DNA of 64,000 bases from Phytoseiulus persimilis. Taxonomy: Eukaryota > Arthropoda > Arachnida > Mesostigmata > Phytoseiidae. The stretch covers positions 1-64,000 of the forward strand of contig JAQZDE010000075.1 of assembly GCA_037576195.1 (NCBI GenBank), read 5' to 3'. The notes beneath the pieces were generated by a model that was not told the origin of the DNA, made no database searches, and was given only the letters and a program-made list of their open reading frames with translations. Shown piece after piece: positions 48,400 through 61,810 of this stretch (position 1 is its first letter; every line of letters begins with the position of its first letter). The position numbers and the translations under genes were made by a program.

Positions 48400-51300
48400 A
48401 GCTGAGTTGGCTTTGCCCGTAGTGGTGGTGGTACTGGTCGTGCTTTTGGTAGAGTTCGTTGTGGTGGTGGTGGTGCTAACGGAGGTGAAGCAGCAATTGT
48501 TGTTGCGTCGAGTCGATTTCTTTCTTCAGTATATACTTTTCTCAGCTCACAATCCGGGCGCGAGATCGTCTAAGTGATCATCATTGCTCGTGCTGCTCTT
48601 GCTTCTGGTGAGCGATAGCAGCATCAACAATCCTTGCAGCTCCCGTAGTCGTACACCGTGGATCGGTTAACACGCACAGCAACCACACTACCTACAGGGA
48701 ACACGGCTTCCGGAGGACGTCGCTGCCACCAACTCGGCCTTACCAGCAGCTAGTGGTTGTAGGGGTGATGGTCGATGTCGCTGCCGTTGGTGTCGGTGCG
48801 AGCGGCAACTGTGGCCACCGCCGCTGCTGTTGTTGCTGCCGCCGCCGCCGCTTACTGATGGGGTATCCGGTCAACTGATGACAAAAGTGGTAAACAGCAT
48901 GCCGACGAGGGCTGTTTCGCCCACCTGATCCTAGGGGTCCTTCTTGCTCTGCGTGTTTTGCCTGCCTAGCCAGGCTTAGGCTGTTAATGCCTGCCCTGCC
49001 TTCTTTTCTTCCTGCTTTCCTGCCTGGCTATCGGACTGCTTACTTGCTTTCCTGCCTGCCTGCTCGCTGAGCATTCATTGAGGACGACGACGACAACGAC
49101 AGCCACGCCACGGCTTGTCCTTTCCCTTTGCCGCTGCTACTGTTTGCTGCTACGGCGCGGCGGCGGCGACTGCCAAGCAAGCAAGCTGGCAGCCCGTGCC
49201 CTTTCTCCCTACTCTAGGCCGACAGCAGCGGCAGCAGAAAGCATACAAAGTGAGTGAGTGGATGAACACTCACACACACACACCTCTCGAGCGGCGCGGC
49301 GGCTCCGGTCGTTCTGCTCGCTAGCAAGCGAACGATCAGGCCGCCGCCGCCTGCAGCACCAGCATGCAACTCTCTTTCCACATGCGCTTCTCTACTGCAG
49401 CGGCGGCTGTTGTTGACGTTCCCAGCCGCCGCGCGTGCAGTGATACAGCGGCGGCACATTTACCCTCTCCGGCTGACTCGCCCACTAACAGCACCTCTTT
49501 CCCTTTCTCAACGCGGGGCGAGGGTTTCTTGCCACGGGTGGAAGCGGCGGCCAGCCATGGCCTGCCGTAACGCCGCTCGTGATCGTCCATCCACCGTCGT
49601 TATATGAGAGAGGGCGACTCGGTGGCCGCGCGTGAGTGTGCTTGCAACCGACATGCATGAGTATCCTACTGCCGCGTTGGCAGTAGCGGCGGCTGCAGCA
49701 AGTCATGAGGAGACTGCCGGCTTTCGCCCTCTCCTCCAAACGCCCTCCTACTCCTCGTCGGCCCTCTCCCAACCATTCTCAAATACACACACACACACGC
49801 TGGCAGCAGCCACGAATTGTCAGTAACGGCAGCACGAGGTGCCCCTGCCCGAGTCCGGTGCTACCCGTCGCGGCTGCCGCAGATGAGCGAATCTCGCCGC
49901 CGCGCTGCCTGCATGAGCGTGGAACATTGCCGCCGCTGCGAGAGTGTGGATGTGGCGAGGATGGGAAAGGGCCGTCGAGAGGGTATGAGATATAGCGCCG
50001 CCCTCTTTCTCTCCGTCGAACATCGCCCATGTGCTGGTGACTGTGGGATCAACCATGTTGGCACCCAGGAGGCAAGCGTGGGGGTGGCAGCGTGCTGAAG
50101 GGTGTGTGTGCGCTTGGTCTCTGTAGCCGCCACTGGTTGGAAATGAGAGAGAGGGCTGAACGGCCATCGCTCTTTCCTCTGAAACGACCACGTGGGTTTA
50201 GCAGCACGACCAACAGCGAACGACAGCTAGGAGCGCCTGCTCGATTTGCCGAGGAAACTGATGTTTGCTCTCTCCGAACTCTAAATCTATAGTTTCCATC
50301 TGATACCATCTATCACCATAGATGTCGAGGCAGCCGCCGGAATTCCTGACTTTTCAACACAGATGTTAACCGTCTCGACGACTTAATTCATAGTCGTATC
50401 GTTGATACGGAATGCTCCGTAGCATTCCCAGGAGCTTTCGGTGGATGATGCAACATAGATTACCTGGTATACAATGCAGGAACGTGGTGGGAGCCCGTGT
50501 TCAACTGAGCACATGTGACTTCGCTGATTGAACACTCCAATTCTGCGCCCCCAACCTCTCGTCGTCACCTGCACTACGTGTTTCGCCTTGCTATATTATG
50601 CATACCGATAACAAAGTCACCGCAGTTCGAAGTTGATCGAGAAGGTCAACGTTTGGAATTTACTCCACCTTGCTGCGAGGAACCGGAACTCGACGGGCAA
50701 ACGAGTCAATAATGGATATCAGGAACCAAGTTCGGAGCCAATACCTTGGTCGCGGGTTCTGGCGTCGGAATTTTCCGTCGAACTTTTGACACTTCACCGG
50801 TTTCACAATTAGATAACAAGCTCGTTTGCACGTAGTCAGTCAACAAGCTTGCGTGATGAGCCGAAGCACTCGGAACACGCATGCATGGACGCGTTGCATG
50901 AAATCGTTCAGTTCAGTTCATAATGTCAGAGCTAGTCCCCTTGTTTGCTCGATAGCTGTCGCAACGGCCGTCGATGTCGCTGGCAGTAACGGCGGCTGCA
51001 AAAGCAGCGACAGCGTCAATGATCGCCGAGCTTAGTCACATGGCACATTCGTCAGCAGTCTCTCCCATCATCATCGTCGTCATCATCATCATAGCAGCCA
51101 TCATCATTCACAACAACACAAGCATCCATCCCTCGACGACGCCGGCTTGTAAGCGCCGGCATCTTCCTCCTCCGTTGTTTACTTGCTGGAGCCACGTCAC
51201 GAGCGGCAATGGCAAGCCCGGCTTGCATACCGCTCGCTCACTCTGGTGCTTCTTTTCTGATATGCCTCATGCGGTCGAGCAATGGAAGGCTCCAATCACC

Positions 51301-52700
51301 GCTTAGGGCTTCCATGGACTTTTCCATTCCTCATCAGTCATCTTCCCAGTTGCGCCTTCCGTAATAAGGCCGCACTTCACTTCGCAGGAGAGATGCCGAT
51401 GATAACCGTGAATGAATCCTCAACCGGTTTCGGGAGGTTCGTTCCTCAAGTTTGAGAAATCAGATGAGGTGTGTTGTCTCAGGAGTGGCTCCGTCGTGGG
51501 GTCCGCCGAGATCAAAGCCCTGGCGTACACCGACGTTAGATCTCTGTCACACCGAAACTTCGGAGCCCAAACAAACTTGGTATGACTCACGGCCGCTGAA
51601 CGAATCCTGTCAGTTTGTTTTCCTTACCAGCTTATCGCCTCTCAACTGGTTCGCCCCCGGTATTCCTCGACGACCGCCTAACGAGGTCGAGCACACTGCT
51701 CGCCAGGGTTCACATGGACTTGTCCATCAGGTCAAGCTGGGCGCATTGTATCTCGCTCGTTACTGCACTCGTCCGCGTCAATCAAGGCAGGCTCCGATTC
51801 ATCAACCTTTCGAACGATGAATACGCCGTTCTTCCACAGAGGTATCCTCAATCCATCACGGCATCGTCTCACAATTAGCAGAGCTCATTCCGAGCGATTG
51901 GACGACCAGGAACTCGATTAGTAAAGTTCTCCGAAACCGTACTCTTGCAATCGCAATGCCAGTCTGAGCGCCGTCACAGAAGAAGTATCATGACTGTCAT
52001 CAATTCCATTTGAAGAGCTCACAGTATCCGTTTGTTGAACCCTCCCTCGCAAGAGCAGAATACGGACCGAGCTTCCCTGCGTGAGCGAGTGCCACGCGCC
52101 TGACCCTCGTTGTCCCTGGGATCGAAGGGCCGACGCCGAGAATTCGAGAACACCGCAAAGATAAGGCTAACTCGACCAAGTGTAGCTTACTGATCGCAAG
52201 TTATGGATTCTCTCTTACTGAAGGGCCACTTCCTCGGCTGGTTGAATGGCCACCAGCGAGGATTCATCCAACAGAATGTAGGCGGTGGTGCTGTTGCTGC
52301 TTTGTGCCGCCGCTGCTGGTGGCAATGGCATCACCGCTTAGGAGAGGAGTCACCAAGCAAGTCAGCCAGCAAACTAACGAAATGAAGGGCCGTTCACGTG
52401 TTGTCGGCTGCCGCCACGGCTGGCGATGCCTTGCTTGGTTACTTGGCTTACCACTAGCTGGCTGGTTGCTAGCCTGGGTCGAAAGCAAGCTCACCAGGAA
52501 ACCCTCAGCCGAGTCGTGCACTCCATCGGGACGGGAGCGGCAACAATGCAACGACAGGCTCACTGGAATTCCAGCACGCGGCGCTCCAACTTCAGGTTGA
52601 CGGCAACGTCCCCTCCGTCGATTCACTGCATCGAAGGAGCTTGACGCAGCGCAGTAGGGAATTGGGTCCAAAAATCACGGGAGCTGCATAACCTATTCTC
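48400..52700. other. low-complexity region rich in GCC/GCT/CAG trinucleotides and CA repeats
   Basis: Runs of GGTGGT (about 48425-48480), GCCGCCGCCG (48837-48850), CGACGACGACGAC (49082-49100), GCGGCGGCGGC (49155-49170), (CA)n at 49269-49283 and 49785-49800, and CATCATCATC (51070-51110). Many frames up to about 120 codons appear on both strands with Ala/Arg/Ser/His-rich translations, which is what such repeats produce. No protein family is seen. Confidence 0.5.
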
Positions 52701-53968
52701 CAGCTCGGTCAGAGCATCGCTCCCACCCCGTAGACACCCGTGGACTCCGTTCCGACGTAATTCGCGCACAGTTTCACTCTCTTCGCCATTCCGTGCGCCG
52801 GGCTGGGGTCGGTCTTGCACGCTGGCGGTTCGTAAAGAACGATAGCCTCCACGCTGTCGCCTAATGCTTATCCCTCGTTCACCGGGGCAATATCGAACAC
52901 GAGAAACCCATCAGATCACACCGCTCGGTAGATATCGACAAAGGCGAGCCCGGTCGCCGACTAACGGAAAGTAAACGGGGATGTAGAGCTCACCTTTTCA
53001 GCATGTTCATGCTGAAGCGCCAGTTGCGAATGACGATGTCAGCTTTTAACGAAGTAGACTTTGTTGTTCTTGGTTTTGTTGCTGTTGTTGCTATTTATGC
53101 GGCGAGCAAGATTTCAGCAGTCCTGGGGGATGGAGAAAATAATTTATTCTCACTTGCTCGGTACTCAGCCAGATCCTCAGTATCCCACCCTTGAGCACTA
53201 CACAACAACCACCGTGTTACACCCTCATTTCATTCTTCCGCTCGAACTCTTGGACTCGCGATACCAATGATGGTAACACTGACTTTCAGTGACGTCGACG
53301 CAAATGCTGTCAGAAAAAAGCGAACAGAGAGCAAGGGAGCCGAGCAACTCCTGGATGAGTACATTCTCATGGAGAAAGAGAACCTTACATCGACGACGAC
53401 GACGATGACGATCACTACAAGCACACCACTAGCACCACCGCCGCTGTGACTGCTTTCTATCCGGTGACGTTTATTGTTCTTGTACTGAACTCACTCATGA
53501 GGCTTCCCTGTTAATTGGGATCGCAGTGCACTATGATGTTCTCCAGGAGTCTGGGAGTCGAGAGAGCTCAATACCAGAGGGCCTCAGTTTGAGAACAAGG
53601 TCCGCGACACCAGCTATTTCACACTGAGGGCACGAAGGGTTGTTGGTTCAAAACAGCACAATTTGTCGCTTGCTCGATAAGATTGCGGGGCTCACGGTTC
53701 CCGGAGGTCGTTCCTGGAGTGTCCCTGAACACGGGGTCGGTGGAACAGAGTAGCTGCTCGAGCAACCGACTGGCTGACGGATCGCCAAACCAAACTGCGA
53801 GCCTCTGACGGGTGGCCTGACGGACAGAGTGACGGTCGACTAGATGGATGGATTGACTGACTGAGTCAGCCAGCCATTGGGTTCGATCCCGCAATCTCGT
53901 TTGCTTAGATGCTCGGTCGCTTACCCGGCTGCCTTTCTTCCAGCCTGTATGCGTGCCTGTCCGACTCC
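52701..53968. other. gene-poor sequence with a GTT/TTG-rich patch
   Basis: Near 53060-53095 a GTT-rich stretch gives a hydrophobic-looking frame (53003-53194), and a second frame (53267-53449) ends in a Thr-run from ACG repeats. Neither resembles a known family. No splice context supports them. Confidence 0.35.
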
Positions 53969-54013
53969 TTGCCTGCTTGCTTGCCAGCCTGCCTGCCTGT
54001 CTGCCTGCCTGCT
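53969..54013. repeat. (CCTG)n/(CTTG)n tetranucleotide tract
   Basis: GCCTGCTTGCTTGCC followed by four or five CCTG units and CTGC units. Same family as 48319-48382 and 58692-58716. Confidence 0.75.
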
Positions 54014-57000
54014 TACTTGATGGTGGTTGGTCCCTCGCTCGCTTGCTCGCCGTCGTCAGTCGGTAGGTCGCTCGCTTGGTCGGTGGTCATGCGCAGACGG
54101 GTTAGACGCACATGCGCGGAGTTGTGGAAAGGATATTCGGAAAGGACAACAAAGCCGCGCGCGCCCGGCTTGCCCGCCCGCGCCCATGCCAACACGCTCA
54201 CCCATTCATTCATCCATCCGCCCAGGGGTTCGGGTTCCCGCGCTCCTTCCCTCACGAAGAGAAGGAGATGCCAAGTACACGTTGCTAGGCTCCACTACGT
54301 GTACGTTCCCTCGGATGAACGCTCGACCAGGTGAGCGAGGGGGTGGTTGGCTGACACGAGGATATAGCACGCGGAGCGTATGTGAAGCCCTCACCCAGGA
54401 GCAACCCACCACCATCATACCAGACTTGCAGGAGCAGTCAGCTCGCCAGACCAACCGCGGCTTGAGCAACGAGGGCTCCGACTACAAGCGGACCCTCTCC
54501 TCTTCCCTATCTGCTCCGCACCGGGGGAGCTCACGGGCACGCCGCATCGTGCTAACGCGGAGTTGGGCACGCTTGTGGGCACGCCACTCTGCGGCGTTAG
54601 CGGAGTGAAGGTGAGCCCCACCGAGAGTTTGGCCTCGATGCAGGCAAGCGGATATGCCGCCAACCACGCCGCGCCATCTGATTCTCATGTCGGTGCCGCG
54701 ACGTTTTCTCGCTCGAGGCTGATCCTCCGTCACCGATTCTGAGCAATTGAAGAATATTCCTCCTTGAGGCACATACAGCGACGAGCGTCTGACTTGCACT
54801 AGTTGGAATTTTTCCGTGGCTGCAGTTTTTGCGGGCTGTCTTGAGGTTCCAATTCGAGGTAGGCGGAGGTGAAGACGAACAGTCGGAAAGAGAGAGTCAT
54901 GGTCCATTAAATGCCGACTGAGGAGTTTAAAGTTGACCAGCATTCACATCTTCATGCAGATCTGGATCACGTGATCGAAATCTAGGTTTGATCGGGGACC
55001 TCACACTGCGCCAGTCTGGTTCCCGGTCCCGTTCGGCCTGTTCAAGACGGCGCTGGTTCACCGTGGTTCGCCTGATGGAAAACGGAGGGAGCTTACCGAA
55101 CTCGAACGCCACAGTGTGAGTTCCCTCTTCCAACTAGGAACAACGAAACTCATCTCGAGATGATGGATACCGGATCGGCTATGAGAAATACCCGGGAACG
55201 CGGGGCGGATGACATTCGACTGCTCGATAAGAGTCCGTATTGATGACAAAATGGCGGTCATCAACTCTAATTGAATCGAGCCGCCGCCAGAGCTTCGGTG
55301 TTCGAAGGAGAGGCAACCAAGGCTGGTCTGGACGCTTCAAACAGCTCACCCCAGCTTTATTCTTCAAAGTAGATCGATGGGACCCTCTTTGATTAGGCAA
55401 GCTGAGTCGATGTAGAGAGTACAGATTCTGGCGGCTGCCGAGTGATTTGCATATTCCTCGACCAGGGACCAGGAACTACAACCACGTGGCCACAACTCAA
55501 CTCTGACCATGGCGTCTTGCGGAGAATTAGAACAAGTTTTCGCAACGGACCTTCCGCGGGGAGGGCTCTTGTCGCTCTCTGTGGGAGTTGCTAGCTCCTA
55601 TCACCTGCAGCAATGACAGAATATTCAGATGCGGTGAAAGAGTTGCTCTGGTGGGGATTTGCTGCTGAATGGCGCACGTCCAATCAGAGTTAACGTCGAC
55701 GAGGACACTGAGGTGAATAGTCTACTGCGTTGAGTTCTCGTCGGATGCTGGAATGTCAATCTGACATTTGCGCTAACACTGTTGTGTCTATGTACCATAG
55801 TGATTTTGTATTAGAATTAAATCTAAACCATCTTAAGACCCAAGCCCACCGCCCGCAATGGAATTGGCGAGGCGATAGGGAGTGTTACTGGAGCAACACC
55901 GAAAGGTGATCCCGGGACACTTCTGAGGGCTGGCTGAGAGGTTCAGCCGGAAAACAAAGTGATTTTGTTTCGCTCTAGAATACCCTCACATTTCATCAAT
56001 TACTGCAAACCCGGTATCGGGTGCTTTCCCGATTGGAATTCCCTTCCTCGACAAACGCATGTAAGAAGATGAAACACGAACTCGTCTCTTCCTCTGTGGC
56101 GGAAGGATTATAAAGACATGAGTCTCACTCCGCGATGTTCCAAGTGAGTGGGATCCTCCAGCTTCCGAACGCTATCGTTACCAGCCGTCAGCTCATTCTC
56201 GTCTGAACTTCTTTGTGAGCTGGAAACTCGTTCCACATCATCACTTGCTAGACTCGTTGCTTGTTTCTCAGATGTGAAGTGCATGAATAGAAGAAACTTC
56301 GTTCCATGTCTGCGACATTGTTTCCGCATACCCAGCCGAGTTGATATTTTTATTCATTCGGGAAGTTCAGGACACCCTCCACGATCAGGGCATACGGGAC
56401 CGCTGCGATCAGGGAAGGGAAACGCCTCCTTTCCATTTTTCGCATTTCCCACGAGCGTGGACTCCACCAGAGAGCAAGTCTGGTCTGAGGGATTAAGGAA
56501 CATTCGAAACTGAGACAATCCTCATCGTGGAGGGGGAATTTTTCCTCGATGAATATATTGATTCCGCCTATATTCGTGAAGGACTCCCATCTGGATTCCT
56601 CATGAGACCTTGTAAAACCTGTGCTCGACAATTGATCTATCAGCACGCCTGTTACTTCATACTCACATACTGTCACGAGTTAGATACTCCTCGTATGCAT
56701 CGGAACAATGAATCTTTTGTGTTCTGGGGTAAACGAATTCCAGAGCTGATCATAGACAAACGCGAGACACTCTGGGCTACATAATCGTGACGGATGACCA
56801 AGCCACTGACCTCCGACTGCAGAACACTCTAGACTTTTCAAGGTTGCTTGAAAGAATGAATTCTCAGATTTCGCGATGATTCTCCACAGAACAACACTTG
56901 CCAGCCCGATACGAACTCTCCGAGCGAGTTCAGCCGGTGAACCGCTAGCCGCCAGATCGTTCGTTTAGAGAGCGGCGGAAAGCGACATGTCTGTCGGTAG

Positions 57001-58690
57001 ACAGTGCTTGTTCTCGGAACTCTCCATGTGCACCGCAAGCGGTACCATCAACCCGGCTGTGATCATCGGTTGAATCATCTCGAGAAGGGTTCACAGCCTG
57101 CTGAAGTTCAACCCAGCTCATGATTTGCGCTACATCGCTTTGGTCTATTTCCGCTACCTTCTCAGAATCTGCCACATGAACTCTGTATCGCTTGACATGG
57201 AATTCTAGGCTCTGGGTTGTTGTTCCTCATGGATGGAGATTCTCTGTTTCCTCAACCAAATCACATCAGCACCGCAGAAGTCGTCTACTGTTTCAGCACG
57301 GCAGCTCATCGATTCTTGAAGCTTAGAGCTGAATACTCGTGCAGAGAGGAGTGGCGTTTCTCTAATTGTTGCGCTCGATCGAATGGGGAGTGAAGGACAG
57401 TTTCCCTATGTTCGACACAAAACATAGAGCAGGCGACGCTTTTCTGTCTAGATCCGTTGGTTTTTTCTCGCTTCCGAAGGTTCTCGCTGCATTCTCCGTC
57501 CTAGGTATTGGAAAGAGTCTGTTTTTAGCTACCTCCTCAGTCGTCAAGAATTATTGCGTCAGAACTTGCTATTCTCATCTTCGTTACCGAGAGCGCCGCC
57601 CGTTGATCAGTCGCGCCGACCCCCCAAAGAACCGACTTGCGAAGTTTACCCCGCGTGTCAAGAGGCGAAATTCAGTGGTCATGTGTGTCGGTTTTAGGCA
57701 TGATGTGCTTCGTTCTCTCCTTCCGCGGATGTCAACGGCGTCGATGACCAGAAACGGCAGACCGTCGCTTTCTCCGGGAATATCCAATGTACGCACGCGC
57801 ATGGGAATCTTCTACGATCCGGGACAGATCGCCTTATTTCCCCAGCTCCACATCCCAGATGACGTAAGACAGGTTAGATAGCGAGGAGTACAATTCGGAG
57901 CTACTTCCGATGTTAACATGATCGTACATGTTCGAGAACGGATACCTGAAGTGTTCTTTGCTCCGAACACGAGTTTTACGGTGTGTACGCTACTCCTTCA
58001 GCGGGCGAACGGGAAGGGTCAGCTGCAGTGGCTGAGAAATTTCGAACGCACCTGGCGTAGCAGAAGATTACAGCACGAAAATATGTGAGGCTGAACCGAA
58101 ACAGGAACTCAGGCTTCTCCTCTCGAATTCTTCCACTTGGGGGTCAGACTCACCGCAGGTTGGGAAGAGAAGTCAAAGCCCTCGACATGCGAAAGATTCG
58201 TCGAACTGATGAGACCTATCAAAAAAACTATCTCTCCGTGTTCGTCAGCGATCAGAAGCGACCTGAAGCCGCTCCGTCATGCTACGAGAAAACACGTCTC
58301 ATTATTCCAGCCGGGGAACGATACAGACGGAACGTTTCATAGCTTCTGGATCAGGATGTACTCCTGATCACGCTGCCGTCAGCGCCTACTGTGTCGCTTC
58401 ACACAACAGAAGGTTCAGTTTTCTGAATCGATGCGACACGTTGATTATCGCTGTTCTGTGTTCTCCTGACGGAAACCAGAAAGGTGTCCGAAATTCCCAC
58501 CTCTGAGAGTCTTCTCGCATCAACCGAACTCGTTCGTTTCTATTAAGCGCCATAAAATCTCCATGGCCATCGCTTCGTCTGAGCCAGCAGAGCAGCCGAT
58601 GTTCAAGCTCGGATCCGACGACAGAAGGCCTGAATACGCGCCGGGGCTTTGCTGGGAGGCCAGATGTGAGCTGGTGGTGCTGTGGCTGTT
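54014..58690. other. gene-poor sequence
   Basis: About 4.7 kb without a recognised exon. The longest coherent frames are 57366-57881 on plus (171 codons) and a Glu/Asp-rich minus frame at 56945-57175, which starts at GTG. Neither has family marks. An 18-base word at 55831-55848 is identical to 45114-45131. Confidence 0.35.
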
Positions 58691-58691
58691 A

Positions 58692-58716
58692 GCCTGCCTG
58701 CCTGCCTGTCTGTCTT
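58692..58716. repeat. (CCTG)n-(TCTG)n microsatellite
   Basis: Four CCTG units grade into TCTG/TCTT units. Confidence 0.75.
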
Positions 58717-61015
58717 TCTGAATGTAAGTCTGTTTCGGTGCGTGAGCGAGCGAGCGCACAACGAGAAAACGATGGATGAGAGGGGGATGACTCGAAAACC
58801 CGAAGCTCATGTCTGGTTTCTCAACATGAGGATTCCTCAAAACGAGCGGTATGAGCAACGGTTGTTGCTCAAGGGCATCTTTCATGATAGTAGATCCAGT
58901 CGGCCGTCCGTCGGTCGCTTGCATCGGTTCGGCTCGATCGCCCTACTCTACGAGCTGCTCCGCCAGCGCAAATCGATGAGCGACAACTTTCATTATAAAG
59001 TTTACATTTGTTTGAGTAGGACGGGAACGGAAAAGCAATGAGAGGTGCTTCCATTGAGCAGAGTCTCTGAGTTTCGGGCTCAACCTGGCGAAATACTCGT
59101 GGTCCAAATAAATCCCAGTTCAGAAGAGAATATGAACACGCCCAAGTTGCAAATGTGAGTGTTGCCGCGATTCTCCAGATCATGGGCGTCGCTTGATTGA
59201 GGTTTCGTGGTCGAATGCGGAGTGTATGTAAGCCTCGCAAAGCCTTCTCGGGGAGAGCGACTGTTTACCTAACTTCGCAACGTTAAGCAGACAAACAAAC
59301 CCCTGAGCCCTTGCCTGAAATGAACAAACCAACGCCCCGGTGGAGTCAGCGTGGCTCGACAGTATGATACAGACGTGTCCTACTTATCAACGGTCTCATG
59401 GGTAGCCCAGATTTGTTTGAACGGCAAACCTCTTGACTCTCTCGTTCGTAGCATTCCTCCTGTTCATTGAAAACCCTGACATTCTACTGTGAGACTCGTG
59501 TGCTTGTTCACACGAACCTAATATCTCTGTCTCGAGTATTTCGAATGGATATTCATGAAGCGGAGATTCTGATGCAGAAACGAAGAGTTCTGATTGTGGT
59601 TGTGCTGAGAGTCGAACTCCGCAGTCTTCGGGGACGAGCCGCAAATGTTTTTTGTTCGTTTTCTTCCCTTCGTCTCCCTCCGTTCTCGTAATACGCGGGG
59701 ACTCCCCGAGATCGTAACGGGTTCAGACTCCGACCTCTTAGGGCAGATTCGCTTGCATAAATTGTTTACCTTGCAGACATCTCTTGCGACGGTCCTCCGG
59801 TGCGAATGCGAATAGCTACGTGGGGTCCTTCGTTGGGTGTTTCTGTGACTGAGAGCCGGAGTCGATGAGATTCTATTTTCCGACTCTCCACTCAGAAGCG
59901 CTCTTGGTTTCGTACGAGTGGGGAGCGTGGCGACGGGTACATGGTCCCGGACCATGACGCTGAAGAATCCGTCGGCAAGGACGAGGTGTGAGCGTTTCTC
60001 TATTGCGCCTGCGGGCGATTCCGATAGAAGTCTTGGCAGGTAACAGTGCGCTCCTCTGCAGTCCTGACGATGGAGTCTGGGATTCTTGCAGGGACCCTTT
60101 GATGGACTCAAATGGTAGCTTCTGAACTCCTCCACGTTTTGGCGGTCGTTGTATCCGAAGAAAGAGACGCAGTGGAAACCGAAGTCTTGGTTCCAAGTGC
60201 TGGAAACTGTAGAAGCTCATCCATGTTGTGTTCAGAACATGTATCGATTACTCCAATCGGGTCCGTGGAAGAGAACGAAGTGCTCTCCCGAGATCTCCTC
60301 CGAGAGGGTGAGCCACCAAACATTCGAGAAGACCCAATTTAAACCATGGAAATCACTGAAACTCGGGTGAATGACGGACTCGTCTGACTTTCGCTTCGCA
60401 TTGGTTTTCACGCTTCATTAGGTTCCCCGCTACCGCCGTTGAGAACTTCAACTACCAACGCCCAGATGCGCTGCTTGACTTTGAAGCTCAACCCTCATCG
60501 TAGCCAGGCAGCCTCACACATGCGATCACACAATGCTACTTCGTTTCACATTCTCTCGCGAGGTTTTTGGGGTTCGTTGATGGCCTGCTGCTGGCCTACC
60601 TGCTAGCTCGACTCCTCGTGCATGAGATACGAAGTCCGTCTCGAAGACCGAGTGGTGCGAGCTCGTTCATGCGCTGTCCGTTTCATTGTTCATCTAGAAG
60701 GCCGGAAAAGCACGAGCTGTAGCTCATGTCTTGGCCAGGGCGGCTACAGCGAGCTTGATCGCAGACTTACTCTCCTACTGAAACACACTTTCCCCTGGAA
60801 ATTCGCCTGGGCCCTACGCAACTAGGCTGTCCAGATTTCCTCGTTGACCATTCTTCTCAAATCTATAATTTTTCTATAATTTGCTTCTATAATTTTCGTG
60901 GGAATTTTGACTATCTGGGAATGAAGACAATGCCTGATGGAAAATCAATGGTGGGCTTTGTGAGTAGTGATTCGCGTGTCCCATGAATGCGGCGCAAAGG
61001 AACCATGGAAAGATA
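58717..61015. other. gene-poor sequence
   Basis: A 205-codon minus-strand frame (59518-60135) starts at GTG and translates to a Ser/Arg-rich sequence with no recognisable motif. A/T-rich TCTATAATTT words cluster at 60865-60895. Nothing else can be supported. Confidence 0.35.
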
Positions 61016-61072
61016 CGGGCAGCGCTGTTGGGTCATTCATTCGGGCAGCGCTGTTGGGTCATTCATTCGGGC
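61016..61072. repeat. 26-bp direct tandem duplication
   Basis: A 26-base unit beginning CGGGCAGCGCTGTTGGG occurs twice in perfect tandem (61016-61041 and 61042-61067), with the first five bases of a third copy. Perfect identity suggests a recent slippage event. Confidence 0.9.
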
Positions 61073-61480
61073 TAGGTCAACGTGGAGGGCCCGCCCGAGT
61101 CAGGGCGATCGAATCCTCATCCAACGACGTGAAAATTTGTGGAAATAATCGGAGAAGAGACTTCGTCGATCGAAACATTTTCAACAAGCATCTGAGTCAT
61201 AGGTCAAGACATACGGATCCGGAGCTGTGTCTCTCTGCTATCTCTTGTCAAAACTCACGTGTGACCTTGAGACACCCGCTTTACTGGATGGGGGATGCAC
61301 ATTCGCTGAGTCCTTGCGGGCCCAATTTTGGCCGCGCTGTCGCCGGGCTGAGTTGACGTGCTCCCCAAATGGGAAGCTAGGCAGCTTCCGACGGGTCTAA
61401 ATTCGTGTTCTCAAGATTCTTCCCAAGGGTAATCGCCCGTCATCTTCTCTAACACCGGAGAAACGCCCGCGTCCCTCGGA

Positions 61481-61810
61481 ATGCCTGTTGGCTACGGCGA
61501 CCTGGACGGTCCTGGCTGTGATCTATCACCGATTTCAGAAGCCCATGAACGCGTTGAGACCAGCTCGTGGTCGGAACCAGCTTCGGGATTCTCATCGAAG
61601 GACCCGGAAGTGAAAGTGGCGCACGCAGAGTTGATTCCGCCGATCCGATCATGTATAAACCAATTCATAAGAAGGGGTCTTCCAGCGATTCCCGGAAATA
61701 AGTCGTCGAAACGGCGTTTCAAGCCATCGCCAGCAAGGCGACCCAGGCGGGGGGAATGGTGGGGGACGATGAAGAGCAAGTCTGCTGTCACTCACTTCCA
61801 GAGAGCTTGA
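61481..61810 (+). CDS. candidate single-exon ORF of 109 residues, unknown
   Basis: It opens at a true ATG with MPVGYGDLDGPGCDLSPISE. The first half is acidic and Ser-rich and the C-terminal third is basic (KSSKRRFKPSPARRPRRG). No domain is recognised, there is no membrane segment, and an overlapping minus-strand frame of 99 codons exists. Treat as a candidate only. Confidence 0.2.
   Translation: MPVGYGDLDGPGCDLSPISEAHERVETSSWSEPASGFSSKDPEVKVAHAELIPPIRSCINQFIRRGLPAIPGNKSSKRRFKPSPARRPRRGEWWGTMKSKSAVTHFQRA

Noticed and set aside
53003..53449. Two frames with a hydrophobic N-terminus and a Thr-run C-terminus
   Set aside because: Hydrophobic residues come from GTT/TTG repeats and the Thr-run from ACG repeats. 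No homologous motif.
53885..53910. GGTTCGATCC, possible second tRNA B box
   Set aside because: Upstream sequence is CTGA/GTCA repeat with no A box or cloverleaf.
57366..57881. 171-codon plus-strand frame
   Set aside because: Starts at TTG or an internal codon, no recognised domain, and a competing Arg/Asp-rich minus frame covers the same bases. Not enough to call a gene.
59518..60135. 205-codon minus-strand frame
   Set aside because: Begins at GTG, Ser/Arg/His-rich without motifs, with overlapping open frames on both strands. No splice or promoter support.
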